Assembly (NCBI GenBank): GCA_016721245.1
Contig: JADKIQ010000009.1
Coordinates: forward strand, 186,001-250,000
Length of the DNA stretch: 64,000 bases
Origin: Sphingobacteriales bacterium
GTDB taxonomy: Bacteria; Bacteroidota; Bacteroidia; Chitinophagales; JADIYW01
Reading direction: 5' to 3'
Shown: positions 35,462 to 45,112 of the stretch, piece after piece
Layout of the letters: each line of letters opens with the position of its first letter
How positions within the stretch are numbered: the stretch's first letter is position 1
The notes under the pieces: generated by a model
Seen by the model: the letters and a program-made list of their open reading frames with translations, nothing else
The model's database searches: none
Told to the model about the DNA's origin: nothing
Made by a program: the position numbers and the translations under genes

Positions 35462-36301
35462 CTAATAATCACCCAAGGTTTCTTCCAGTTGCGATAGGGC
35501 GCTTTCCAGTTGTGCATCGTTTGGTGCGCTGCCGTGCCATTTGTGGGTGCCCATCATAAAATCCACGCCAAAGCCCATTTCGGTATGCATTAAAATAACG
35601 ATTGGTTTGCCTTGTTTCGCTTTCAGTTGTGCCTGTGTTAGTGTAAACACCACATCTTCCATTACATTGCCTTTCATTTCTAACACTTCCCATCCGAAAG
35701 CCTTGAACTTCGCATGCAAATCGCCCAAATCGCACACCTGTTGAGTGGAACCATCAATTTGTGCATTGTTCCAGTCGACAGTAACAATTAAATTATCTAC
35801 TTTTTTAGCCGCAGCAAAAATGGCCGCTTCCCATATTTGTCCTTCCTGCAACTCGCCATCACCGGTTAACGCATAAACGAGTTTGTCATCGCTGTTTAAT
35901 TTTTTTGCTAATGCTGCACCAATTGCTACCGAAATGCCTTGACCTAAAGAACCGCTGGCAATTCTGATTCCAGGTAAGCCTTCGTGTGTCGTTGGATGCC
36001 CTTGTAATCTTGAATTAATATGACGGAAGGTGCCGAGTTCTTTCACGTCAAAAAATCCACGACGCGCCAGAACACTATAGAACAAAGGAGAAATATGACC
36101 GTTTGATAAGAAAAATAAATCTTCTCCAATACCGTCCATCTTGAAATCGGTGTTTACGTGCATGATTTCAAAATAAAGTGCGGTCAGAAAATCGGCGCAA
36201 CCAAGCGAGCCACCCGGATGACCCGATTTACATTGATGTACCATGCGCACAATATCGCGGCGGACTTGTGTGGCTGTTTTGTTGAGTTCGGCTATTTGCA
36301 T
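35462..36301 (-). CDS. transketolase, N-terminal (TPP-binding) subunit
   Basis: A 279-residue subunit with the thiamine diphosphate motif ALTGDGELQEGQIWEAAIFAAAKK...VDWNNAQIDG (GDG...N). GHPGGSLGCADFLTALYF and LSNGHISPLFYSVLARRG are also visible, with the active-site His residues of transketolase. It is the upstream partner of the subunit at 33952. The split-subunit form is common in bacteria. A degenerate heptamer array (36307-36334) lies five bases before its start codon. Confidence 0.92.
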   Translation of the reverse strand: MQIAELNKTATQVRRDIVRMVHQCKSGHPGGSLGCADFLTALYFEIMHVNTDFKMDGIGEDLFFLSNGHISPLFYSVLARRGFFDVKELGTFRHINSRLQGHPTTHEGLPGIRIASGSLGQGISVAIGAALAKKLNSDDKLVYALTGDGELQEGQIWEAAIFAAAKKVDNLIVTVDWNNAQIDGSTQQVCDLGDLHAKFKAFGWEVLEMKGNVMEDVVFTLTQAQLKAKQGKPIVILMHTEMGFGVDFMMGTHKWHGSAPNDAQLESALSQLEETLGDY

Positions 36302-36306
36302 ATGTT

Positions 36307-36334
36307 AGTCGTAAGTAATGAGTAGTAAGTAGTA
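36307..36334. repeat. degenerate heptamer array upstream of transketolase
   Basis: Four heptamers AGTCGTA, AGTAATG, AGTAGTA, AGTAGTA directly before the transketolase N-subunit start. The unit is related to the array at 20830. Confidence 0.8.
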
Positions 36335-36409
36335 CCGTATTTGTATTCGTACAAAAATATTAAAATAAAAGATTGTAAAAAATAAAAGTTTTATACAATG
36401 TATCCTTTA

Positions 36410-39046
36410 TCACTTCGGCCATCCGAATTTATTCTTCAGCTGGTCTTTTACATTTTCCTGAATTGATTTTTTCGGCGTCGTATCATTAGGATTTTTGCCT
36501 TGCAAAACTTCTTGAATTTTATTTTTCACCTCTTCTTTCACTTGTGTTTTAATCGTATCCAGCGTTTGTTTTGCTTGTTCTTTTACCTGTTCAATCTGTT
36601 GTTGTGCCTGCTCTTTCACCGCATCTTTCAGGGTAGCATTGCCGGCTGTGGCATCAGGTTTGCCAACATTTACGGTAGGTTTATTGAAGGTACCGCCCAC
36701 TTTTAAGTTGATGCGGATGATTTCCGGTACCATGTTATTCAATTTCGGAATGGGATTTTTTGCCAGCAAGCCTTGCGCAAAACTGCTGGCCTGTCCGAGT
36801 TCTTTCCATGGAACATCAATGGCAACTGTGTAATCCATACTTTGGTCGGCGATGCCCTGTGAACCGCTCACCACCATTTTCAGGTTATTCACTTTGGTTT
36901 CAAAAGGTGCCACCAAAATTCTTCCGTTGGCCACCGTGGTTTTGATATCCAGGTTTTCAATGCGCAGGTTTTCCAGTTGTTTCAGCTTGGTTTGTTCTAC
37001 AATCTTTTGTAAAACAGGAACACCTTTGATGTTTGCCAACGGCATCTTAAATCCGGCGGTTCCGTTGAGCGTCTTCAAATCCGGTGATAAATCAGGCAGG
37101 ATAGCCATTTGCATATTCATGTTGGAACCAAACGTACCGTTCACATATTTCATGATGGGTGCCGCTTTCTGCATGGTGCCAACAAACTTATACACCTCCT
37201 GCACGTCGAAGTTTTGGATGTTGTAGGTCAGGTTTCCTGTCGGGATATCTGTTTTAGTGTTATAAAAACCACTCACAGTAGCACTTCCGCCCAACAGATT
37301 TGCGGTTAGATTATTTAGATTTAATTGCTCGTCTTTCAGATTGATTTTGCCGTTCAGGTTTTTGATGTTCAGTTTGTCATACACCAATTCTCCCACCGTT
37401 GCAATGCCTGTAAAGTCTATGTTTTTAGGAACACGCACCACTTCTTTTGCCTGTTGCGCCTTTGATTTTGATGCGGAAGAGGAGTCCGGTAAAAATTCGT
37501 TGGCATCTATCTTATTGGATACTATATTTACATTTCCGGTAATTACGGCATCTTTTGACAACACATATCCAATCACATTTTCCAGTTTTCCTTTGATGTC
37601 AAAGTCGCTATTGCCGATTTTAGCGACACATTGCGGAACATCCACGTATTGAGGTGTAAAATTCAGCAGCAGGTTACTGACGGAAACCGGTTTCGGCACC
37701 TCTTTCGAAGCATATTCAATGCCGTTAGCGGAGATATTTCCCGCAGCTTGTATATTTTGATAACGCTTTGCATCCACATCCGACTTTTTGGCTTTTACCG
37801 TTAAATCCACATTAGCATTACCCGTCAGTTTTTGTACACCTTCCAGGGGATAGAATTTCTGAACATCCGCTAAATTGATTTTTCCTTTGGCAGACAAATC
37901 AACGTTTGGATCTGAAATAGGGGTGGCAACTTTTAACTTGGCGACAATAGGTTCATTGGCCAATCTCAGACGTAAGTCAGGTACGTTTATCAGGGTTTTA
38001 TCCAAACTTCCTCCCAGGTTGTTTATATGTGCATCAATAAAAACATCCGTAACAGCAGTTGGCAATTTCGGATACTGAAATTTGCCGTTGTCTACTTTCA
38101 GATTCAGGGCAAATGCAGGATAAGAATCTCCCTCTAAGGTACCTTTGGCCATGCCGTCTAATTTCAAGATTCCGGAAGCAACGATATCCTTAAAATCTTT
38201 AGAATAAACAGCAGGAATAAGCGACAACAAAGACTTGAAGTCTGTCTTGTCGGCATTAAAGGAAATATCCATCACCGTTTTGGTAGAATCCGGAATCTGG
38301 ATGAACCCGTTAAGCAAGAGTCCCAGTCTGTTTAAAATCAATTTATTTTCTTTGAATGCGTATTTGTGTTGTGTCTGGTCAATATTTACGGAACTTTCCA
38401 GGTTTAATGTCGCTTCTTTTAAGTAGGTGATAAGCCCCTGAGAAAACGAAACTTTTTCGATAGCCGTACTGGATGTGTAATCTAAAATTTCGGAAGCAAA
38501 ATCGCCTTTTCCTTTGTGGTTAAGGTTCACGATTTTTAAAGAAGTACCGCCTTTTAAATCGTCGTAGTAGAGATTGATATTATCTAAAGTCAGTCTATTT
38601 AATGCCAGTGCAAATGGTTTGCTTGCAGTTGTATCTATGGATGGTTTTAAGATATTCCAGTTAGCCAAACCTTCTTTGTTCACGATGGCATTGAGGGTGG
38701 CATCTTCTAAGGAGATGGCTTCAATTTTGTATTGTTCACCCTTAATCACACTCATTAAATCCAGAGAAGCGTTGGTAGAACCGATATTTAAAAGTGTATC
38801 GCCTTCAAAAGGGGCAATGCCGGTAATGGTTAAACCTTCAATGCCTAAAGCTATATTGGGAAAATTGCGGATGTTTTTTAAGAGGGATAGGTCAATATCA
38901 CTAAAGTCCACTTTTGCATTTACCTGTTTGCTGATTTCTTCTTTTGCTTTAGCAATGATTTTATCTTTAAAGAAATAAGGTACAGCAACAGCAGACACTA
39001 TCAATATCACAAAGAAAACAAGAAATCCAATCAGAAATTTTTTCAT
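36410..39046 (-). CDS. AsmA-family protein
   Basis: An 878-residue protein with an N-terminal transmembrane helix (about residues 4-27), a very long beta-repeat region, and a C-terminal Lys/Gln-rich helical tail (about residues 800-870). The N-terminal IDLSLLKNIRNFPNIALGIEGLTI and the C-terminal KVNNLKMVVSGSQGIADQSMDYTVAIDVPW segments are typical of AsmA/TamB-like proteins. Those form periplasm-spanning grooves for phospholipid transport between membranes. The assignment to the superfamily is firm; the cargo is not known. It is divergent from icmF with a 128-bp gap. Confidence 0.85.
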   Translation of the reverse strand: MKKFLIGFLVFFVILIVSAVAVPYFFKDKIIAKAKEEISKQVNAKVDFSDIDLSLLKNIRNFPNIALGIEGLTITGIAPFEGDTLLNIGSTNASLDLMSVIKGEQYKIEAISLEDATLNAIVNKEGLANWNILKPSIDTTASKPFALALNRLTLDNINLYYDDLKGGTSLKIVNLNHKGKGDFASEILDYTSSTAIEKVSFSQGLITYLKEATLNLESSVNIDQTQHKYAFKENKLILNRLGLLLNGFIQIPDSTKTVMDISFNADKTDFKSLLSLIPAVYSKDFKDIVASGILKLDGMAKGTLEGDSYPAFALNLKVDNGKFQYPKLPTAVTDVFIDAHINNLGGSLDKTLINVPDLRLRLANEPIVAKLKVATPISDPNVDLSAKGKINLADVQKFYPLEGVQKLTGNANVDLTVKAKKSDVDAKRYQNIQAAGNISANGIEYASKEVPKPVSVSNLLLNFTPQYVDVPQCVAKIGNSDFDIKGKLENVIGYVLSKDAVITGNVNIVSNKIDANEFLPDSSSASKSKAQQAKEVVRVPKNIDFTGIATVGELVYDKLNIKNLNGKINLKDEQLNLNNLTANLLGGSATVSGFYNTKTDIPTGNLTYNIQNFDVQEVYKFVGTMQKAAPIMKYVNGTFGSNMNMQMAILPDLSPDLKTLNGTAGFKMPLANIKGVPVLQKIVEQTKLKQLENLRIENLDIKTTVANGRILVAPFETKVNNLKMVVSGSQGIADQSMDYTVAIDVPWKELGQASSFAQGLLAKNPIPKLNNMVPEIIRINLKVGGTFNKPTVNVGKPDATAGNATLKDAVKEQAQQQIEQVKEQAKQTLDTIKTQVKEEVKNKIQEVLQGKNPNDTTPKKSIQENVKDQLKNKFGWPK

Positions 39047-39148
39047 ACAAGCACAATTTCTCCAAAAATAGGAAAATGACGGCTGAATAGATTAAAATTT
39101 ACATTATTTATGATTTGTTTTTTCAGCAAAAAAACGCCACGAATAGAT

Positions 39149-39156
39149 TAAATTTG
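39149..39156 (+). promoter_or_regulatory. possible -7 element for icmF
   Basis: TAAATTTG matches TAxxTTTG and lies 18 bp before the ATG at 39175, supporting that start over the upstream one. Confidence 0.4.
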
Positions 39157-39174
39157 TCCTACAATAGAAATTTC

Positions 39175-42100
39175 ATGCAAGAAGTAAAACCTTACCAGCT
39201 CAAGAATAAAATCAGAATTGTCACTGCAGCATCTTTGTTCGACGGACACGATGCAGCCATAAATATCATGCGCCGCATCATTCAGGCTTCCGGTGCTGAA
39301 GTGATACATCTGGGACATAACCGTTCCGTACAGGAAATTGTGGAGTGCGCGATTGAAGAAGAAGCGAATGCCATTGCGTTCACTTCCTATCAGGGCGGCC
39401 ATGTGGAGTTTTTGAAATACATGTATGATTTGCTGCACGAAAAAGGCTGCGGTCATATAAAAATTGTCGGCGGCGGCGGCGGTACCATCCTGCCTTCAGA
39501 AATTGAAGAACTGCATGCGTACGGAATTGACAGAATCTATTCCCCGGATGATGGTCGTGCGATGGGATTGCAGGGAATGATTAATGATTTATTGCAAATC
39601 TGTGATTTCCCATGCGGTAAGGATGTAGCATTGGATACCGAAAAACTGAAAGCAAAGAATGCACATCATATCGCGCAACTCATTTCAGCAGCAGAAAACT
39701 ACCCAGAGGAGTTTAATATAATTGAATCTCAAATCTCAAATCTCAAATCTCAAATTCCAATTCTCGGTATTACAGGAACAGGCGGCGCGGGAAAATCTTC
39801 ACTTACAGACGAATTAGTGCGACGTTTTATATTGGATTTCCCGGATAAAACACTTGCTATCATTTCCGTTGATCCGTCCCGAAGAAAAACAGGCGGTGCT
39901 TTGCTGGGTGATAGAATCCGGATGAATTCTATCAATAATCCCCGCGTGTATATGCGCTCCATGGCCACGCGACAAACCAACGCTTCCATCTCCAAAAACA
40001 TCACCGATGCGATTGCGATTCTGAAAGCAGCCAATTTTGATTTGATTATCATTGAGACATCTGGTATCGGACAAAGCGGTACGGAAATAGTAGATATAGC
40101 TGATACTTTCTTATACGTGATGACACCTGAATTCGGTGCAGCATCGCAGTTAGAAAAAATTGATATGCTGGATTTTGCCGATGTGGTAGCCATTAATAAG
40201 TTTGATAAACGCGGTGCGCAGGACGCCTTGCGCGATGTAAAAAAACAATATCAGCGCAACCGAAACCTATGGGATAAAAATCCGGAAGACATGCCGGTGT
40301 ATGGCAGTATTGCCGCACAGTTCAACGACCCGGGAACAAATGAATTATATAAAGCGGTTATTCAGAAAGTGATTGAAAAATCGAAACTGAATTGGCAGTC
40401 CACCCTGAATTTACGCACCGGAAATTCTGAAAAGATTTACATTATTCCTCCAGCCAGAGTTCGTTACTTGTCTGATATTACGAAAACTAATCGCGATTAT
40501 GATACCTGGGTAAAAGAGCAAGCAGAAATTGCGCAAGACCTTTATGCATTAGATAGAATAAAATCATTTCCAAAGTTTAAAACGTTGGAAAAACTGGATG
40601 AAGAAATAAAAGAAAAACAACTCAAGCTGCATCCGGAATGCAGGCAAATACTGGATACCTGGGAAAAAACAAAACAGGATTATAAGAATGAGTTCTATGT
40701 ATTTAAAGTGCGTGATAAGGAAATAAAAATAAAAACGCACACAGAATCCTTATCTCATTTGCAGATTCCGAAAGTAGCTTTGCCGAAATACGAATCCTGG
40801 GGAGATATTTTGAAATGGAACTTACAGGAAAATGTGCCCGGTGAATTTCCTTACACAGCAGGAGTTTTTCCATTTAAAAGAGAAGGCGAAGATCCGACGC
40901 GTATGTTTGCCGGCGAAGGCGGACCGGAGCGTACTAATAAACGATTCCATTATGTTTCTTTAGGCCTGCCCGCAAAACGATTGTCAACCGCTTTCGATAG
41001 TGTGACATTATACGGCGAAGACCCGGCCATTCGTCCCGATATATATGGTAAAATCGGCAATTCCGGAGTTTCCATTTGCACACTGGATGATGCAAAAAAA
41101 TTATATTCCGGTTTTGATTTATGCTCGCCGAATACCTCGGTTTCCATGACCATCAACGGACCGGCCGCTACTATCTGCGCTTTCTTTATGAATGCTGCCA
41201 TCGACCAGCAATGTGAAAAATACATCCGCGAAAACAATATGGTGGATGAGGTCAACAAAAAAATAGACGAAATCTATAAAAGTAAAAATGCCAAACGACC
41301 AGCTTATGCCGGCACTTTGCCGGATGGCAACGATGGCTTAGGTTTGTTGTTGTTAGGTGTTACCGGCGATCAGGTGCTGGATAAGGAGGTGTATGCGAAA
41401 ATAAAGGCACATGCTTTATCTCAGGTGCGCGGAACCGTGCAGGCGGATATTTTAAAGGAAGATCAGGCGCAAAACACCTGTATTTTTTCTACAGAGTTTT
41501 CTCTGAAATTAATGGGTGATGTGCAGGAGTATTTTGTGCAGCATAAAGTGCGTAATTTCTATTCCGTTTCCATCAGCGGTTATCATATTGCAGAAGCCGG
41601 AGCCAATCCGATTTCGCAACTTGCATTTACGTTGTCGAATGGTTTTTCATTTGTAGAATATTATTTATCGCGTGGCATGCATATCGATGATTTTGCGCCG
41701 AATTTATCATTCTTCTTCTCGAATGGAATTGACCCTGAGTATGCCGTGATTGGCCGTGTTGCCCGAAAAATATGGGCGAAAGCGATGAAGTATTTGTATA
41801 AAGGCAATGACAGAAGTCAGAAACTTAAATACCATATTCAGACATCCGGCAGAAGTTTGCACGCACAGGAAATTGATTTCAATGATATCAGAACTACCTT
41901 GCAGGCATTGTATGCTATTTATGATAATTGCAATTCTTTGCACACCAACGCCTACGATGAAGCCATCACCACACCAACGGAAGAAAGTGTCCGCAGAGCG
42001 ATGGCGATTCAGTTAATCATCAATAAAGAACTTGGGTTAGCGAAAAATGAAAATCCATTACAGGGTTCTTTTATTATTGAAGAGTTGACAGATTTAGTAG

Positions 42101-42528
42101 AAGCAGCAGTGTATGCAGAGTTTGACAAAATCACGGAACGTGGCGGTGTATTAGGAGCAATGGAAACTATGTATCAACGTAGCAAGATACAGGAAGAGAG
42201 TATGTATTACGAAATGAAAAAACACACAGGAGAGTTGCCTTTAATTGGTGTCAATACATTCTTATCATCTAAAGGTTCACCCACCATTTTACCAATGGAA
42301 GTGATACGCAGTACGACAGAAGAAAAAGATGCACAGATTTCAAATTTAAGCGCCTTACAAGCCCGCAATAAAGAAGAAGCACAGCATTATCTGCAGCAAT
42401 TGCAAAAAGCAGCTTTAGAAAATAAAAACTTATTTGATGTTTTGATAGAGACTGTAAAATACTGCAGTCTGGGACAAATCACCAATGCATTGTTTGAAGT
42501 GGGCGGACAGTACAGAAGAAATATGTAA
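39175..42528 (+). CDS. icmF: fused acyl-CoA mutase IcmF (B12 domain, MeaI-type GTPase, mutase)
   Basis: A 1117-residue protein with three parts. First is a cobalamin-binding domain (residues about 10-140: LFDGHDAAINIM, SYQGGH, GGGGGT). A G3E GTPase chaperone follows (about 195-480: GTGGAGKSSLTDEL, SVDPSRRKTGGALLGDRIRM, ETSGIGQSGTEIVD, NKFDKRG). The large mutase domain (about 500-1117: YTAGVFPFKREGEDPTRMFAGEGGPERTN) completes it. This order is that of IcmF, which interconverts isobutyryl-CoA and n-butyryl-CoA and is sometimes active on pivalyl-CoA. A heptamer array encodes ten residues of the linker between the B12 domain and the GTPase. The ATG at 39175 is preferred to the in-frame TTG at 39115. 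Confidence 0.93.
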   Translation: MQEVKPYQLKNKIRIVTAASLFDGHDAAINIMRRIIQASGAEVIHLGHNRSVQEIVECAIEEEANAIAFTSYQGGHVEFLKYMYDLLHEKGCGHIKIVGGGGGTILPSEIEELHAYGIDRIYSPDDGRAMGLQGMINDLLQICDFPCGKDVALDTEKLKAKNAHHIAQLISAAENYPEEFNIIESQISNLKSQIPILGITGTGGAGKSSLTDELVRRFILDFPDKTLAIISVDPSRRKTGGALLGDRIRMNSINNPRVYMRSMATRQTNASISKNITDAIAILKAANFDLIIIETSGIGQSGTEIVDIADTFLYVMTPEFGAASQLEKIDMLDFADVVAINKFDKRGAQDALRDVKKQYQRNRNLWDKNPEDMPVYGSIAAQFNDPGTNELYKAVIQKVIEKSKLNWQSTLNLRTGNSEKIYIIPPARVRYLSDITKTNRDYDTWVKEQAEIAQDLYALDRIKSFPKFKTLEKLDEEIKEKQLKLHPECRQILDTWEKTKQDYKNEFYVFKVRDKEIKIKTHTESLSHLQIPKVALPKYESWGDILKWNLQENVPGEFPYTAGVFPFKREGEDPTRMFAGEGGPERTNKRFHYVSLGLPAKRLSTAFDSVTLYGEDPAIRPDIYGKIGNSGVSICTLDDAKKLYSGFDLCSPNTSVSMTINGPAATICAFFMNAAIDQQCEKYIRENNMVDEVNKKIDEIYKSKNAKRPAYAGTLPDGNDGLGLLLLGVTGDQVLDKEVYAKIKAHALSQVRGTVQADILKEDQAQNTCIFSTEFSLKLMGDVQEYFVQHKVRNFYSVSISGYHIAEAGANPISQLAFTLSNGFSFVEYYLSRGMHIDDFAPNLSFFFSNGIDPEYAVIGRVARKIWAKAMKYLYKGNDRSQKLKYHIQTSGRSLHAQEIDFNDIRTTLQALYAIYDNCNSLHTNAYDEAITTPTEESVRRAMAIQLIINKELGLAKNENPLQGSFIIEELTDLVEAAVYAEFDKITERGGVLGAMETMYQRSKIQEESMYYEMKKHTGELPLIGVNTFLSSKGSPTILPMEVIRSTTEEKDAQISNLSALQARNKEEAQHYLQQLQKAALENKNLFDVLIETVKYCSLGQITNALFEVGGQYRRNM
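39725..39756. repeat. heptamer tandem array (AATCTCA x4) inside icmF
   Basis: Four perfect AATCTCA copies plus a partial copy. Translated as ESQISNLKSQIP in the interdomain linker immediately before the GTPase P-loop, without breaking the frame. Confidence 0.9.
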
Positions 42529-42616
42529 ACGGAATTTATTTTTTGCCTTATTTGATAGATAAAAAATCTAAAAAGTATTCATTTTTTACTATTTTCATCT
42601 TGCTAATAACTTTAAT

Positions 42617-43717
42617 ATGAAAAAATCTTTTTTTGTTTTTATTATTGCTGCTCTTCTTTTAGGGTGCAGCCGTGAAAGTGCAGTTCAATTTTCGCACCCT
42701 TTCCTGGATGTGGAAAGTAACATTCAATCTGAAAACTGGTATGATATACCCGGCATGATTTGCCGCGACGGTTCGCCTACAGGTATTGGATACCGTGTTG
42801 GAAATCCTAAAAAGTTGGCTATTTATATCAACGGCGGTGGAGCGTGCTTTAATGATGCCACTTGTAATGGCAATCCAAAGTCGTTTAATGGTTCAGACAT
42901 GCAAGACCTTTACACCCAATACGGCAGTACCGGTATTTTTAATGCCTCCAACCCTAAAAATCCATTGAAGGATTTTTCATTTGTCTTTGTTCCGTATTGT
43001 ACGGGCGATGTACACAGTGGTACGAAAGACGTTGGTTTTGCGTTAGGGGTGCCCGATACTCAACGGTATGTTGGTGCTTTTAATTTCATTAAAGCAATGA
43101 ATTATATTCAACCATATTATGACAATAAAAAAGTGGAAGAGATTGTATTGTTCGGTTTGAGCGCAGGGGGATATGGCGTTTATATAAATTTTCTGGAAGT
43201 AGTAAAAAGGTTTCCGAATGCAAAAATCACAGTAATAAATGATTCCGGCCCTTTGTTTTACGATGATCAGGCATTTCCAATCTGTTTGCAATTGGGCTTC
43301 TCTGCTGTTTTTGGTTTACCTGTACCAGATGATTTGGTAGATTGCTGCGGAACACCGGATATAGGGCTAAGTAATGTGTATGAATATTCCAGTAAATTTT
43401 ATCCGAAAGCAAATTATGGATTTATGTCATCCTATAACGATGCAACTTCCCGCTTTTTCTTGAGCTTCGGATATAACAATTGCACCGGAGCGCCGGGCAA
43501 TCAGCTACCTGCAAATGTTTTCAAAAATGCCTTAGTTAATTTGCGTGACAGTATCCTGAAACCAAAAACTACCTGGTCTACATTCTTTATCAATGGTGAT
43601 TCACATACCATGTTCGTTTCAGATGATATTGTATACAACAGACAGGTAGACGGCATGTATTTATATGAATGGGTGGATAAGTTAATGAAAGGGCAGCGAA
43701 TGCATGTAACAGAGTAA
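42617..43717 (+). CDS. pectinacetylesterase-family lipoprotein hydrolase
   Basis: A 366-residue lipoprotein (signal peptide residues 1-15, lipobox LLGC with Cys17). It has a pectinacetylesterase/Notum-like alpha/beta-hydrolase domain. Motifs: AIYINGGGACFNDATC (oxyanion hole with paired Cys), FVFVPYCTGDVHSGT, and the nucleophile elbow FGLSAGGYGVYINF with the catalytic Ser. A late DSHTMF segment may hold the catalytic His. These enzymes remove acetyl groups from polysaccharides or related esters. The true substrate is unknown. Confidence 0.85.
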   Translation: MKKSFFVFIIAALLLGCSRESAVQFSHPFLDVESNIQSENWYDIPGMICRDGSPTGIGYRVGNPKKLAIYINGGGACFNDATCNGNPKSFNGSDMQDLYTQYGSTGIFNASNPKNPLKDFSFVFVPYCTGDVHSGTKDVGFALGVPDTQRYVGAFNFIKAMNYIQPYYDNKKVEEIVLFGLSAGGYGVYINFLEVVKRFPNAKITVINDSGPLFYDDQAFPICLQLGFSAVFGLPVPDDLVDCCGTPDIGLSNVYEYSSKFYPKANYGFMSSYNDATSRFFLSFGYNNCTGAPGNQLPANVFKNALVNLRDSILKPKTTWSTFFINGDSHTMFVSDDIVYNRQVDGMYLYEWVDKLMKGQRMHVTE

Positions 43718-43740
43718 GTACGTTTTTAATAAGAATATAG

Positions 43741-43768
43741 AAAGGTATCACATGTGTGGTACCTTTTT
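43741..43768 (+). terminator. terminator after the esterase gene
   Basis: Stem AAAGGTA-CACA/TGTG-TACCTTT with one mismatch per arm, followed by TTTTCTTT. Confidence 0.7.
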
Positions 43769-43840
43769 CTTTATATATAAAACTGGTCAGGATTGCATAA
43801 AGGCCAGTTTGCTTTACTTTTATGTTTACAGTCAATATCG

Positions 43841-43848
43841 TATCTTTG
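43841..43848 (+). promoter_or_regulatory. -7 element for trhP
   Basis: TATCTTTG ends eight bases before the ATG at 43856, so the transcript has almost no leader. The same TATCTTTGCA text precedes thiL. Confidence 0.65.
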
Positions 43849-43855
43849 CACCTCA

Positions 43856-45112
43856 ATGAGCAGGCAGCAGAAAATAGAACTGATGGCACCGGCCGGCAGC
43901 TACGAAGCCCTGATGGCGGCGATTCATGCCGGTTGTGATTCCGTGTATTTCGGAGTAGAGCAGTTCAATATGCGCGCACGTGCCACCATGAATTTCACGC
44001 TGGAAGATCTGGAGAAAGTGGGTGCTATCTGCAAAGAAAATAAAGTGCGCAGTTATCTCACTATGAACACCATAGTATACGATCATGATTTGTCAGCTAT
44101 TAAAACCGTACTGGATAAAGCCAAAGCCAGCGGTATCACTGCCGTAATTGCCAGTGATCAGGCGGTGATTGCTTATGCGCGGTCTATTCAACTGGAAGTG
44201 CACATTTCTACCCAGGTTAATATCACCAATATTGAAACGGTGAAATTTTATGCGCTCTTTGCCGATACCATGGTCTTGTCGAGAGAGTTGAGTTTGATAC
44301 AGGTTAAAAAAATCTGCGACCAGATAGAAAAAGAAAAGATTTGCGGACCATCCGGCAAATTAATAGAGACAGAAATATTTGTACACGGTGCCTTGTGTAT
44401 GGCAGTATCGGGAAAATGTTACCTAAGTCTGCATACAGCAAATGCTTCCGCCAACCGCGGAGCCTGCGTTCAAAACTGCAGAAGAAGCTATACCGTGATT
44501 GATAATGAAGATGGACACGAACTGGCTATCGACAATGAATATATCATGTCGGCACAGGATTTATGCACGATTGATTTTCTGGATCAGGTCATTGAGAGTG
44601 GCGTAAAGGTGATGAAGATTGAAGGCAGAGGAAAAGGCGCGGATTATGTGAAAACGACGGTCGAGTGTTATCGCGAAGCCATTGATGCATATTATACTAA
44701 CTCTTACACAAAAGGAAAAGTAGCCGACTGGATGGAACGCCTGAAGCGAGTGTATAACCGCGGCTTCTGGAGTGGATATTATCTGGGACAAGAGTTGGGT
44801 GAATGGAATGATGCGGCTGGATCAAAAGCCACTACCAGAAAAATTTATCTTGGAAAAGGCAGCAATTATTTTGATAAGATTCAGGTGGCGGAATTTAAAC
44901 TGGAATCGTACGAGTTGAATGTAGGAGACAATGTTCTCATTACAGGACCCACCACAGGTGCCATTGAAACCATCATCACGGAATTACACACTTCGGCTGG
45001 TGCCGTTCAAACAGCCAAAAAAGGCGATAGCTGTGCATTTAAACTGGAAACACCAATACGTAGCAGTGATAAATTATACAAAATTGTTAACGCCGCAGAA
45101 CCCGCACATTGA
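43856..45112 (+). CDS. trhP: U32-family peptidase-like tRNA hydroxylation protein
   Basis: A 418-residue U32-family protein. Motifs: ELMAPAGSYEALMAAIHAGCDSVYFG, VHGALCMAVSGKCYLS and ANRGACVQNCRRSYTV, whose four Cys residues are conserved in the TrhP/YegQ group; MKIEGRGKGADYV follows. Those proteins are needed for 5-hydroxyuridine at the wobble position of tRNA rather than for proteolysis. The upstream frame from 43793 has no family counterpart. The stop overlaps the start of a 4Fe-4S ferredoxin gene, which suggests an electron supply dedicated to this protein. Confidence 0.9.
   Translation: MSRQQKIELMAPAGSYEALMAAIHAGCDSVYFGVEQFNMRARATMNFTLEDLEKVGAICKENKVRSYLTMNTIVYDHDLSAIKTVLDKAKASGITAVIASDQAVIAYARSIQLEVHISTQVNITNIETVKFYALFADTMVLSRELSLIQVKKICDQIEKEKICGPSGKLIETEIFVHGALCMAVSGKCYLSLHTANASANRGACVQNCRRSYTVIDNEDGHELAIDNEYIMSAQDLCTIDFLDQVIESGVKVMKIEGRGKGADYVKTTVECYREAIDAYYTNSYTKGKVADWMERLKRVYNRGFWSGYYLGQELGEWNDAAGSKATTRKIYLGKGSNYFDKIQVAEFKLESYELNVGDNVLITGPTTGAIETIITELHTSAGAVQTAKKGDSCAFKLETPIRSSDKLYKIVNAAEPAH

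Noticed and set aside
38574..38978. 134-codon open frame antisense to the AsmA gene
   Set aside because: Fully within the AsmA coding region, with no motif or promoter.
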